Assembly: GCA_016124945.1 (NCBI GenBank)
Contig: WGMT01000050.1
Location: forward strand, 1-56,754
Direction: 5' to 3'
From: a bacterium
GTDB taxonomy: Bacteria; Chloroflexota; Anaerolineae; Caldilineales; Caldilineaceae
Length of the DNA: 56,754 nucleotides
Below the pieces are notes generated by a model that was not told where the DNA came from, made no database searches, and was given only the letters and a program-made list of their open reading frames with translations. The position numbers were made by a program, and so were the translations under genes. This document shows, in pieces, positions 18,885 to 26,853 of this stretch. Every line of letters begins with the position of its first letter. Position 1 is the first letter of the stretch.

Positions 18885-20876
18885 ATGTTTGGCAATCCTG
18901 ATCGACTGTTGCAACAGGAGTCGCGCAAGGCCACCAGTGTGGGCGCGACGTTGAACCGATTTACAGGCTACTTCAAGCCTTACTGGTGGGTGCTGTCCAT
19001 TGTGGCCGTGCTCATGGTGGTGAATACCTACACACAGGTGATTTCGCCCGAACTCATCGGCCAGGCTGTGGACTGTTACCTGACGCCTGCCGTTGTCAAC
19101 GAAGCAGCGCAGGCCGCACCGGCGCTACCCGGTGCAGTGGAGGCGATCTCAAACGCCGATGCCGGTAGCCGGGTCAATTGTTGGTTCGACGATGTCCCCG
19201 CCGGTGCGGATAGAGAGTTCATGTTGGGCGGGCTGTTGCGGCTTGTCCTGCTGGTAACGGGCCTATACATCCTCGGGTCGGTGACCGGCGGCATGATGTT
19301 CTTTGGCATGACGTGGGCCGGGCAGCATGTGTTGCGCGCCATTCGTGTGCAACTCTTTTCACACATGCAGAAGCTCTCGATGGGCTTTTACAGCCGCCAC
19401 GAGACAGGCGACCTCATGAGCCGCATCACCAACGACACCGACACCATCCAGCAGGTGCTTACCTTTGCGCTGGTGCAGGTGGTGAGCGGGGCGTTGCTGA
19501 TTGTTTGGATTGCGTACAACATGCTGGCGTTGAACTGGGCCTACGCCCTGCTCAGCCTGAGTATTGTGCCGGTGATGGCCTACGCCACCGTCTGGTTCAG
19601 CGCACAGGCCCGGCGTGCCTTCCGTGAGACACGCCAGAGCATCGGCGACGTCAACGCCGAACTGGAAGAGAGTATCTCGGGCGTGCGTGAGGCGCAGGCA
19701 TTCAGCCGAGAGGACGCCAACATTGAAAATTTCCGCGCCAGCAACGCCATCAACCGCGACGCCAACGTGCGCGCCGTTGCCTACACGTCGGCACTGGCCC
19801 CGGCTCTGGAAGCGTTGGGCTTTGTCGCCATTGCCATTGCTGTGGGTGTGGGTGGTGTGCTCATGTTGCGTGGCGAGAGCCTGGCCGGATCGGTGGTTTC
19901 GCTGGGGTTGATCATCACTTTCCTCGGCTACGTGCAGCGCTTCAACCAGCCGATTGCCCAGATCGCAGTGCTGTGGGCGAATTTGCAGAGCGCCGTCGCC
20001 GGTGCGGAACGCATCTTCGAGTTGATCGACGAAGTGCCTGAAGTGCAAGAAAAGGTCAACGCCAAAGAGATGAAGTCTATCCAGGGCCATGTCGTCTTCG
20101 ACAACGTTTGGGCCGAGTACAACCGGGGCGAACCGGTACTGCGTGGCGTCAATCTGGAAGCAAAACCGGGCCAGACCATTGCCATCGTCGGCCCCACCGG
20201 CGCGGGGAAGACAACGATCATCAACCTGCTCCCCCGCTTTTGGGACGTATCCCAGGGCGCAGTGCGCGTGGACGGGGTCGACGTACGCGATGTGACGGTG
20301 GAAAGCCTACGTCGGCAGATTGGCATCGTGTTACAAGATACGTTCCTCTTCAGCACCACGGTGATGGAAAATATCCGCTTTAGCCGCCCCGACGCTACTG
20401 ACGAGGAGGTAATGGCCGCTGCCCAACTGGCGCAGGCCCACGACTTCATCGAGCGGCTGCCCGAAGGGTACAAGACGGTGTTGGGCGAGCGTGGCAGCGG
20501 CCTCAGCCAGGGGCAGCGCCAACTGCTCTCGATTGCCCGTGCTGCGCTGGCCGATCCACGTGTGTTGATCCTCGACGAAGCAACCAGCAGCGTCGACACC
20601 CGCACTGAACGCAAAATCCAGGCCGCGCTGGAAGAGTTAATGCGTGGGCGCACTAGCTTTGTCATTGCTCATCGCCTTAGCACAATCCGTAAAGCCGATC
20701 AGGTGTTGGTCCTCAAAGCAGGCGAGATCATTGAGCGGGGCAACCACGAAGAACTGCTGGCGCAACAGGGCTTTTACTACGAACTCTACATGAGTCAGTT
20801 CCGCGCCACCGAATCCGTCGTCCCTGAAAAAACAGCGAAGACGAATGGGTATGTGGTGGAGAAGGTGGAAGGGTAG
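18885..20876 (+). CDS. Heterodimeric ABC exporter, half with canonical catalytic site
   Basis: 663 aa: transmembrane exporter domain (about 25-385, with a 50-residue insertion of Ala-rich extracytoplasmic sequence after TM1) and an ABC ATPase. Walker A GPTGAGKTT at about 435, Q-loop GIVLQDTFLF, Walker B LILDEATSSVD at about 562 with the catalytic Glu, and switch AHRLST at about 594. The signature motif is LSQGQ rather than LSGGQ. In a heterodimer this odd signature faces the partner's degenerate Walker site, leaving one fully canonical ATPase site. RBS ccaggaga before the ATG. Co-oriented with the MarR and the first half-transporter. Confidence 0.93.
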   Translation: MFGNPDRLLQQESRKATSVGATLNRFTGYFKPYWWVLSIVAVLMVVNTYTQVISPELIGQAVDCYLTPAVVNEAAQAAPALPGAVEAISNADAGSRVNCWFDDVPAGADREFMLGGLLRLVLLVTGLYILGSVTGGMMFFGMTWAGQHVLRAIRVQLFSHMQKLSMGFYSRHETGDLMSRITNDTDTIQQVLTFALVQVVSGALLIVWIAYNMLALNWAYALLSLSIVPVMAYATVWFSAQARRAFRETRQSIGDVNAELEESISGVREAQAFSREDANIENFRASNAINRDANVRAVAYTSALAPALEALGFVAIAIAVGVGGVLMLRGESLAGSVVSLGLIITFLGYVQRFNQPIAQIAVLWANLQSAVAGAERIFELIDEVPEVQEKVNAKEMKSIQGHVVFDNVWAEYNRGEPVLRGVNLEAKPGQTIAIVGPTGAGKTTIINLLPRFWDVSQGAVRVDGVDVRDVTVESLRRQIGIVLQDTFLFSTTVMENIRFSRPDATDEEVMAAAQLAQAHDFIERLPEGYKTVLGERGSGLSQGQRQLLSIARAALADPRVLILDEATSSVDTRTERKIQAALEELMRGRTSFVIAHRLSTIRKADQVLVLKAGEIIERGNHEELLAQQGFYYELYMSQFRATESVVPEKTAKTNGYVVEKVEG

Positions 20877-20907
20877 ACGACCGACGACGGACAACCGACG
20901 ACGGATC
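20876..20907. repeat. 7-nt tandem repeat starting at the ABC gene stop codon
   Basis: Words gacgacc, gacgacg, gacaacc, gacgacg, gat follow each other without gaps. The first base of the array is the last base of the TAG stop codon. Confidence 0.85.
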
Positions 20908-20960
20908 GTTTCAAGAGATCGTTCTGGGTGTAGTGGAAGTTGTGACCGTCCTAACGAAAT

Positions 20961-20997
20961 AAAGAGAGCCATTCCCTTGCTGGGGATGGCTCTCTTT
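20961..20997. terminator. Bidirectional terminator between ABC and chemoreceptor genes
   Basis: Twelve-bp perfect stem aaagagagccat / atggctctcttt with a C-rich/G-rich inner extension, A-tract on the left and T-rich right side. It serves the convergent ABC exporter and chemoreceptor genes. A ggcgcctttgcggtgaaag word at about 21042-21060 belongs to the dispersed repeat also seen at 53026, 53160 and 55155. Confidence 0.85.
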
Positions 20998-21069
20998 GTT
21001 TCGTTGATGGATCAGAGATCTTCCAATCCTTTGGTTTCTTGGCGCCTTTGCGGTGAAAGTCTGCCGGTG

Positions 21070-22779
21070 TCAGACGAGCAGAAGTTGCCGTTCTTGCACT
21101 GTTGAATCTTGCTCAATCCTTTTGGGTGGGTTCATCTTTGCTTGCCTTGTGCTAGGCGCCTCGTTGAGCTGGAACTGCTGCGCCAACGCCTGTAGCCCAC
21201 CAGCCAGTTGATCCAATCCTTGCGCGGAAACGCCAGTCTGGGTGACCTGGTTGTTCACTTCGTCGGTGCTGGCAGCAACCTGGCTGGCGGCGGCGCTGTT
21301 CTGTTCGGAGATGGCTGAAAGCTCCTCGAACATCTGCAGAATTTGGCGGCTACCGGTGGAAAGCCGCTGTGTAGCGACACCGTTGCTTTCTGTCACCTCG
21401 GCCACCTGCGCCAGCACATTCTGCAACGCCTGACTGCTGTTCTCCATTTGCGCCATCGACGACGTCAGCCCTTGGATTGAGGCACTCACCTGGGCCACAG
21501 CCTTCTGAATGTCGACAAAGCCTGATTGGGTGGATCCGGCCAGTTCAAGGCCACGGGCAACCTCGGCGCGATTCTTGTCCATAGCACGGATCGTCTGCGT
21601 TGTGGAGTGTTGCATCGACTGGATCAGAGAGGTGATCTCAGCCGTCGAGCGCGTGGAGCGTTCTGCCAGCTTACGCACTTCGTCGGCGACAACGGCAAAG
21701 CCCTTGCCGTGCTGCCCGGCGCGGGCCGCTTCGATGGCAGCGTTCAACGCCAATAGATTGGTGCGCTCCGAAAGGTCGTCGATGGTGGCCACAATGACGC
21801 TGATCTGGCGATTGCGCTCTGCCATCTCGGCCATACGCTCGTTGACCTGATCCACGGCGCGGGCGATGGCCTGCATCCCATTGATCGTCTCCTGCACAGT
21901 ATGAATACCCGAATCGGCGGCCAGGCGGGTGCGTTGTACAGCTTCTTCGCTGCCGAGGACGGCCGTACGCACTTCATCGATAGAACGTCTTTGTTCGTCG
22001 CGCATCTGCGCCGACTGGGCAACGGCGCGACTCTGTTGTTGCGCACCGACGGCAATGTGCTCCAGTTGGCTGTCATGTTCGGTGAGGGAGTTACGGGCCA
22101 TTTCAATGGTGTACGCCTGCTGCGACGCGCCGTCGGCAATGTTGGCAATTGTCTGGTTGATCTGCGATGTCGCATCTTCCGCTTCAGCGGCGTTTTGCGA
22201 CAGTTTCTTCGAAGCCTGGCCTACTTCTACGGCGTTGGCCTGCAAACGATGTGCAAAGTGTCGCAGGCTGCTCACTAGTTGCACAAACGTGTTGCCGAGC
22301 ACGTCTTTGTTGCTACGTGGCTCGATTGCTGTACTGAGATCACCGCTTGCAATCTGCCCGGCGATAACCGACATTGAACGCTGATAGTTAAGCACCTCAT
22401 TGAGCGACTGGGTCAGAGAACCGATTTCGTCGCGTTGCTGACAGTCGAATTCAATCTCTAAGTTGCCGGTGGACATTTCGTGGCTGGCTGCCGCCAACTT
22501 ACGTATCGGCAATACAATTTGCCGGTAGATCACAACAATCACGGCCACCGTGATCGTTGTACCGAGCGCGGCGGCAATCCCCAGGGTAAGGGGCGAAATA
22601 CCGAATCGCTCCAACAAGAAAACGGCTGCTCCGCCGGTCATGAGGAGCAGACTGTTCCAAAACATGAGTTTGATCAAAATGCTATCGCCAAAATGCCGGC
22701 GCAACCCCAACAACAACAAACCCAGTATCGTAATGGTAATGCCACCCAAGAGGGCGGCTTCAAACAAAATCTGGAGCAT
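21070..22779 (-). CDS. Methyl-accepting chemotaxis protein without an extracellular sensor domain
   Basis: 569 aa. Three or four hydrophobic helices in the first 100 residues are joined by very short loops. A HAMP-like segment (LPIRKLAAASHEMSTGNLE) and a second HAMP-like segment follow, then a long coiled-coil signalling domain with the hairpin tip sequence AERNRQISVIVATIDDLSERTNLLALNAAIEAARAGQHGKGFAVVADEVRKLAERS. There is no periplasmic ligand domain, so it may sense membrane or cytoplasmic cues. The frame extends upstream, but the ATG at 22779 follows gggaggaaca and begins the first hydrophobic helix. No che genes are nearby. Confidence 0.9.
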   Translation of the reverse strand: MLQILFEAALLGGITITILGLLLLGLRRHFGDSILIKLMFWNSLLLMTGGAAVFLLERFGISPLTLGIAAALGTTITVAVIVVIYRQIVLPIRKLAAASHEMSTGNLEIEFDCQQRDEIGSLTQSLNEVLNYQRSMSVIAGQIASGDLSTAIEPRSNKDVLGNTFVQLVSSLRHFAHRLQANAVEVGQASKKLSQNAAEAEDATSQINQTIANIADGASQQAYTIEMARNSLTEHDSQLEHIAVGAQQQSRAVAQSAQMRDEQRRSIDEVRTAVLGSEEAVQRTRLAADSGIHTVQETINGMQAIARAVDQVNERMAEMAERNRQISVIVATIDDLSERTNLLALNAAIEAARAGQHGKGFAVVADEVRKLAERSTRSTAEITSLIQSMQHSTTQTIRAMDKNRAEVARGLELAGSTQSGFVDIQKAVAQVSASIQGLTSSMAQMENSSQALQNVLAQVAEVTESNGVATQRLSTGSRQILQMFEELSAISEQNSAAASQVAASTDEVNNQVTQTGVSAQGLDQLAGGLQALAQQFQLNEAPSTRQAKMNPPKRIEQDSTVQERQLLLV

Positions 22780-22985
22780 TTGTTCCTCCCAGGAAGGTCT
22801 TCCACTGAAACACACACAGCATCGCAGTGTAAGACAACTGTAAGAGTTTTACTCCATTGGTTATCGGATTCCTCTTGCGATCAGGGCATAAGCAAATTGG
22901 TGGAAATGGGCAGGTATAGGGACCGGGTGATAAAAGCGTTTCTGATATAAGCGTTTCAGTAACAAAGAAGCCACAATCGCTTCTC

Positions 22986-25900
22986 TTAATCGGCTTTCAG
23001 TTGCAGCCACACCATGGGCAGCAACATCCCGATGAAGACAACGGGGATCACCCCCCAAGGGTAGAGTGTCATTTGCAGCCAGGTGCTGCCCGGCACCAGC
23101 CCCAGGCCATAGAGGATGTAGGCCAGCCAGCCCACCATCAGCGCCCACAGTAGACGGTAGACCAGCATTGCCCGCGGCATCACCCGCACAAGGACAACCA
23201 AAAGCAGCCCCAACATCACCAACTGCGTAATGCCCGCCAACGACAACGTGAGCAAATCAACACGAGCGTTGCGGCGCGCAATAGACACAGTGGGGACGGC
23301 ATTTACGCTGCCGTCGCCGACGATTTGGCCTGATTCGGTGACGGTGCTGCTATCCTCGTTCACGGCCACAGATTCGGGGGTTGGCACAAAGGTGGGCGCC
23401 AAGGTTGGGGTGGGCATCACAATCTCAATTGAAGCAGCATCGCTCCCCTGTGTGTTCACCACAATCAACGTGCTGGTATTGGCTTCTACACTGCGGGCCG
23501 AGACACGCAGAATGCCGCTACGTTCTAATGTGATGGCGAGACGCGCCTTTCCCTGTCGTGTCGGCATAGGATCCACCGGCAGCGCCAACTCCGCTCCTTC
23601 GTATATGAGTCGGAAGTTCACTTGTGTGCCATCTGGCACAGGGTTCCCGTTGCGATCAACGATGATGCCTGTCTCAACGACGATGACGTCACCTATGGCG
23701 AGATCGGCTTGGATGTTGGTGGTGGACGCTTCAACTGTTGCAGTGGGGCCGGCGGCAATGCCGGCGTTCAAAAGATGCAACTCAATGGTTTGATCGGGGT
23801 CTGGTTCCAGCCGCTCGATTAAGTTGCTGTAGCGTGTCCCCGACACGGCCACAGGTGGCGAACCTGCGGCCTGTGTCGACCGAAAGATAGTGCGCACGGC
23901 AGCTTCGAGGAAGGGCTGCGTTTTGCTGTAGATGCCCAGGTAGGCGGTCAGCTTGCTGATTTCAGTCGAATCAAGAAAGTAGGGAGCGTTGAGCGCCAGC
24001 ACCACAATCCGCTTGCCCAACAGTCGGTCACTGCGCAGGCGTAGAAATTGTTTTACGGCATCGCTGTTAGGCGCGCGGGCCACATCGACGTCGAGCATAG
24101 CGAAGATCAGCCAGTCGGCTTCGCTGATGGCTTCTTCCACCTGCTGCACCAAATTGTCTGGCGCCGTGTCGTTGAGGACAGCATTCAACTCTTCGAAGGT
24201 AATACTTTGCACTTGATCAAGCTGGATCTGATTGGTAGCGTTTGGTCCATAAAGGCGCAGCATCACCTCTTCCAACGCGTTTGGGGCCAACACTGTCTGT
24301 GATGGGCAGTCGTCGCATTCTTCAAAGGTGCGGCTGTCGGTGAAGATGACAATCTTCTCTTCGGCTTGCGGTGCCGCGGGCAGTGGATCAGCCAGACCGC
24401 GTGGATCCGGCGAGAGGATGGTCACCGCTTCACGGGCCACTTGCCCTACCAACGACTGAGCTTCTTCGCGCATAGGGCCGGTGAGGACACGCAGCGCCCG
24501 ACTGCCCGTCAACACCCGCTCAATCGGGATCGTGATCGCACGCAGCACCGCTTCGGGGGCAGGCGTCGGCGTTCCGGCGACATCTGCCACAGAGGCGGGC
24601 GCTGGAGTTGTCTCCGTTTCGGGCGAGGGCAGCGGGGTTGGTGCTTTGGTAGTAGCTTCGGCCACCGCAGCGTCAGATTCTTCTTCCAGTGCAACATCAT
24701 ACATGCGCACCTTGAGGCGCAAAATGTGTTGCAACGAGTTATCAACCCGGGCAGCAAAATCAGGATCGCTGGTGTATCGTTCACGGAAGAAGAGAATCGT
24801 TTCGCGGATGTTGTTACGCGCAGCATCCCAGTTGTCGTCAAGCGAGAAGTTGGCCAGGTAGAGGAGATCATTGCCTGCCTGGAATGCCTCCAACGCCACC
24901 CGCCGCCGCGGAAATTCTTGCAAAGTGGGATCATAGTAGCGGCGAATCGAAGGCACGCCCAGGGCGTCACTCATGACCACGCCACCCTGATTGCGCCAGG
25001 TGGCGAACTCATCCAACGCCAGGATCGTCTCCAACTCCGTGGCGAGGCTGATGGGCGGTGTACGTTCCCGGCTGCCCTGAAAGCTACTGTAGCGCACATG
25101 CCCCGACATCAGTCCATCGGTCGCCGCCGGGTCGCCATCGTAGCGCAAAAGCGACGAAGCGCGTTGTGTCACGGCGGCGAAGGGTTGTAACTCGGTATGG
25201 CGCAGCTCCTGCAAGCTCTTTTGGATGGTGGCAACCTCTTCGTCGGGGCGACGGTCGCTGCCACCCTGGCCGGGGAAGTGACCGGCAATGGTCGCCACCC
25301 GTCCATTCCCCCCTTCGTGGACACCGCGCACATAAGCCTGCCCCATTTTGCCGACCCAGAAAGCATCGCCGCCGAAGGTGTGAATACCCAGCCCACCCAC
25401 CGGCTCCGGCCGCGGCTGATCGAGGACGTCTAACGATGGGCCAAGTAGCATGTTCACGCCGACGGCCGACAGCTCGCGCCCGACGATTGCACCCACCGAA
25501 CGGGCCAATTCCGGGTTCCAGGTAGCGCCCAATGCCATCTGTGGAGGCAGGGTGGTAAAGCCGGAACGCAGGCTTGAACCAGGATAGCCGTCGCCGTTTT
25601 GTTCAATGCCGATTAAGAGTGGGATCTGCGGTGTGGTCTGTTGTAGTGGATTGAAGGCGGCAGGCGCAGATTGATTGAGGAGCACCTCAGGCGGATCAAG
25701 CGCCTGATCGTCGGGCAGCACAATGTTGTAGGCCAGTGCCTGCAACTGATTGGTGAGGACGGCAATCTGACGCGGCGCGTTAGGATCGTCGTTGCGGAAG
25801 TTGCCGTTCTGCGGGTTGAGGACAACGCCGCCGATGTGATACTCACGGATCAATTCGGCAATGTCAGCGTCTGCACCTGCTGTACTCCCTTGAAAGTCGA

Positions 25901-26570
25901 CGATGAAGAGTTGCCCAACCCGTTCCGCCACGCTCATACGTGCAATCATCTCATTGATCTGCCGATCCAGGATGTCATCGGGGCCGGGAATCGGCGTTGG
26001 GGACGGCGTCGGCGTCAGCGTCAGCGCTTCGGCGGCCTGTACCGTGGCGGCGGCCTGCGCCGTGGCCGATGCCTTGGCCCAAATCGTCGCCGTAATCAAG
26101 ACCGTGGCAGGCGTTCCTAGCGGTGTCAATGTGCTGGTGATGGCAGGTGTGGTCAGCGTCAACGGGGCAGATGCTGTCAACGTTGCACTGGCCGTCATGC
26201 TCGGCGTTGGAGACGGTGTAGGCGTCGGCGTCGGAGACGGCGTCATTGTGGCCGCGGGCGAGAGCGTGGGGGCGGTGTTTGTCGTACCGGTTATTGTACC
26301 GGTTGCAGTCATGGTCTGTGTGGGCGTCATGATCTCCGACGCGCCAATCGACGGCGTCGCCACCAACGTCAATTCGGCATCGGGGAGAGCGTCTTGGGCT
26401 TGCACACGCGCAGAGGACGAACCCTGGGGCTGAAGAAAACCGGCGAAGAGCCAGAGCAACACAAACCCGGTGTGGAGCCACCGCGAAGGAAGGGAACGCC
26501 GAGAAAACAATCGGGAAGAAAGGAAACGACGCGCTGTGTAGGGCAGGCGATTGCGTAGCGGAACGTTCAT
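22986..26570 (-). CDS. Large secreted glycoside hydrolase family 3-like protein, membrane-anchored at the C-terminus
   Basis: 1194 aa. N-terminal signal/anchor (about 30-55), then a Thr/Pro/Ser-rich linker at about 75-205 (TPSPTPTPTPSPTP type), then a GH3 TIM-barrel domain at about 205-620 resembling beta-N-acetylhexosaminidase NagZ. The putative nucleophile Asp is present at about 534 (VVMSDALGV). The NagZ hallmark KHFPGHG reads AGHFPGQG at about 430, and the following Asp-Ser-His catalytic dyad is absent (DRRPDEE). A C-terminal GH3 beta-type domain, an Ig-like domain and three or four membrane helices (about 1105-1190) follow. NagZ-type peptidoglycan activity is therefore doubtful. Start ATG 26570 with agga upstream. 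Confidence 0.8.
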   Translation of the reverse strand: MNVPLRNRLPYTARRFLSSRLFSRRSLPSRWLHTGFVLLWLFAGFLQPQGSSSARVQAQDALPDAELTLVATPSIGASEIMTPTQTMTATGTITGTTNTAPTLSPAATMTPSPTPTPTPSPTPSMTASATLTASAPLTLTTPAITSTLTPLGTPATVLITATIWAKASATAQAAATVQAAEALTLTPTPSPTPIPGPDDILDRQINEMIARMSVAERVGQLFIVDFQGSTAGADADIAELIREYHIGGVVLNPQNGNFRNDDPNAPRQIAVLTNQLQALAYNIVLPDDQALDPPEVLLNQSAPAAFNPLQQTTPQIPLLIGIEQNGDGYPGSSLRSGFTTLPPQMALGATWNPELARSVGAIVGRELSAVGVNMLLGPSLDVLDQPRPEPVGGLGIHTFGGDAFWVGKMGQAYVRGVHEGGNGRVATIAGHFPGQGGSDRRPDEEVATIQKSLQELRHTELQPFAAVTQRASSLLRYDGDPAATDGLMSGHVRYSSFQGSRERTPPISLATELETILALDEFATWRNQGGVVMSDALGVPSIRRYYDPTLQEFPRRRVALEAFQAGNDLLYLANFSLDDNWDAARNNIRETILFFRERYTSDPDFAARVDNSLQHILRLKVRMYDVALEEESDAAVAEATTKAPTPLPSPETETTPAPASVADVAGTPTPAPEAVLRAITIPIERVLTGSRALRVLTGPMREEAQSLVGQVAREAVTILSPDPRGLADPLPAAPQAEEKIVIFTDSRTFEECDDCPSQTVLAPNALEEVMLRLYGPNATNQIQLDQVQSITFEELNAVLNDTAPDNLVQQVEEAISEADWLIFAMLDVDVARAPNSDAVKQFLRLRSDRLLGKRIVVLALNAPYFLDSTEISKLTAYLGIYSKTQPFLEAAVRTIFRSTQAAGSPPVAVSGTRYSNLIERLEPDPDQTIELHLLNAGIAAGPTATVEASTTNIQADLAIGDVIVVETGIIVDRNGNPVPDGTQVNFRLIYEGAELALPVDPMPTRQGKARLAITLERSGILRVSARSVEANTSTLIVVNTQGSDAASIEIVMPTPTLAPTFVPTPESVAVNEDSSTVTESGQIVGDGSVNAVPTVSIARRNARVDLLTLSLAGITQLVMLGLLLVVLVRVMPRAMLVYRLLWALMVGWLAYILYGLGLVPGSTWLQMTLYPWGVIPVVFIGMLLPMVWLQLKAD

Positions 26571-26717
26571 GAGATCCTATCGAAAGTGCATCACAGGGCA
26601 CAGGGTTTGGTGAAAATCAGACCTCTGGCAGACCAGATTCCAAACGCATTTTACTTGGCACAGGCGAAATGCGTCAATTGTGAAGGGAGTTTCCAGAGCC
26701 GGTTCTCTCTATTTTGT

Positions 26718-26747
26718 TTGGACAAAATAACTGAAAGCAGGTATACT
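26718..26747 (+). promoter_or_regulatory. Promoter of uvrB
   Basis: TTGGAC at 26718-26723 and TATACT at 26742-26747, 18-base spacer, about 107 bases before the uvrB start. Confidence 0.7.
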
Positions 26748-26760
26748 ACCAGAGGCCAAA

Positions 26761-26772
26761 GAACTTATGTTC
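26761..26772. promoter_or_regulatory. Putative LexA (SOS) operator of uvrB
   Basis: GAACttatGTTC is flanked as aGAAC...GTTCg. It matches the GAAC-N4-GTTC core of the Gram-positive-type LexA box. It lies 14 bases downstream of the -10 box and therefore covers the predicted transcription start, an ideal place for repression. uvrB is a classical SOS gene. Confidence 0.7.
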
Positions 26773-26853
26773 GCATGCAAAAGGCAACGATAAAGGTGCT
26801 CTTTTCAGTTCGGGAATGACCGTATCAGGAATGAGTATAGGAGACAGGCGCGT

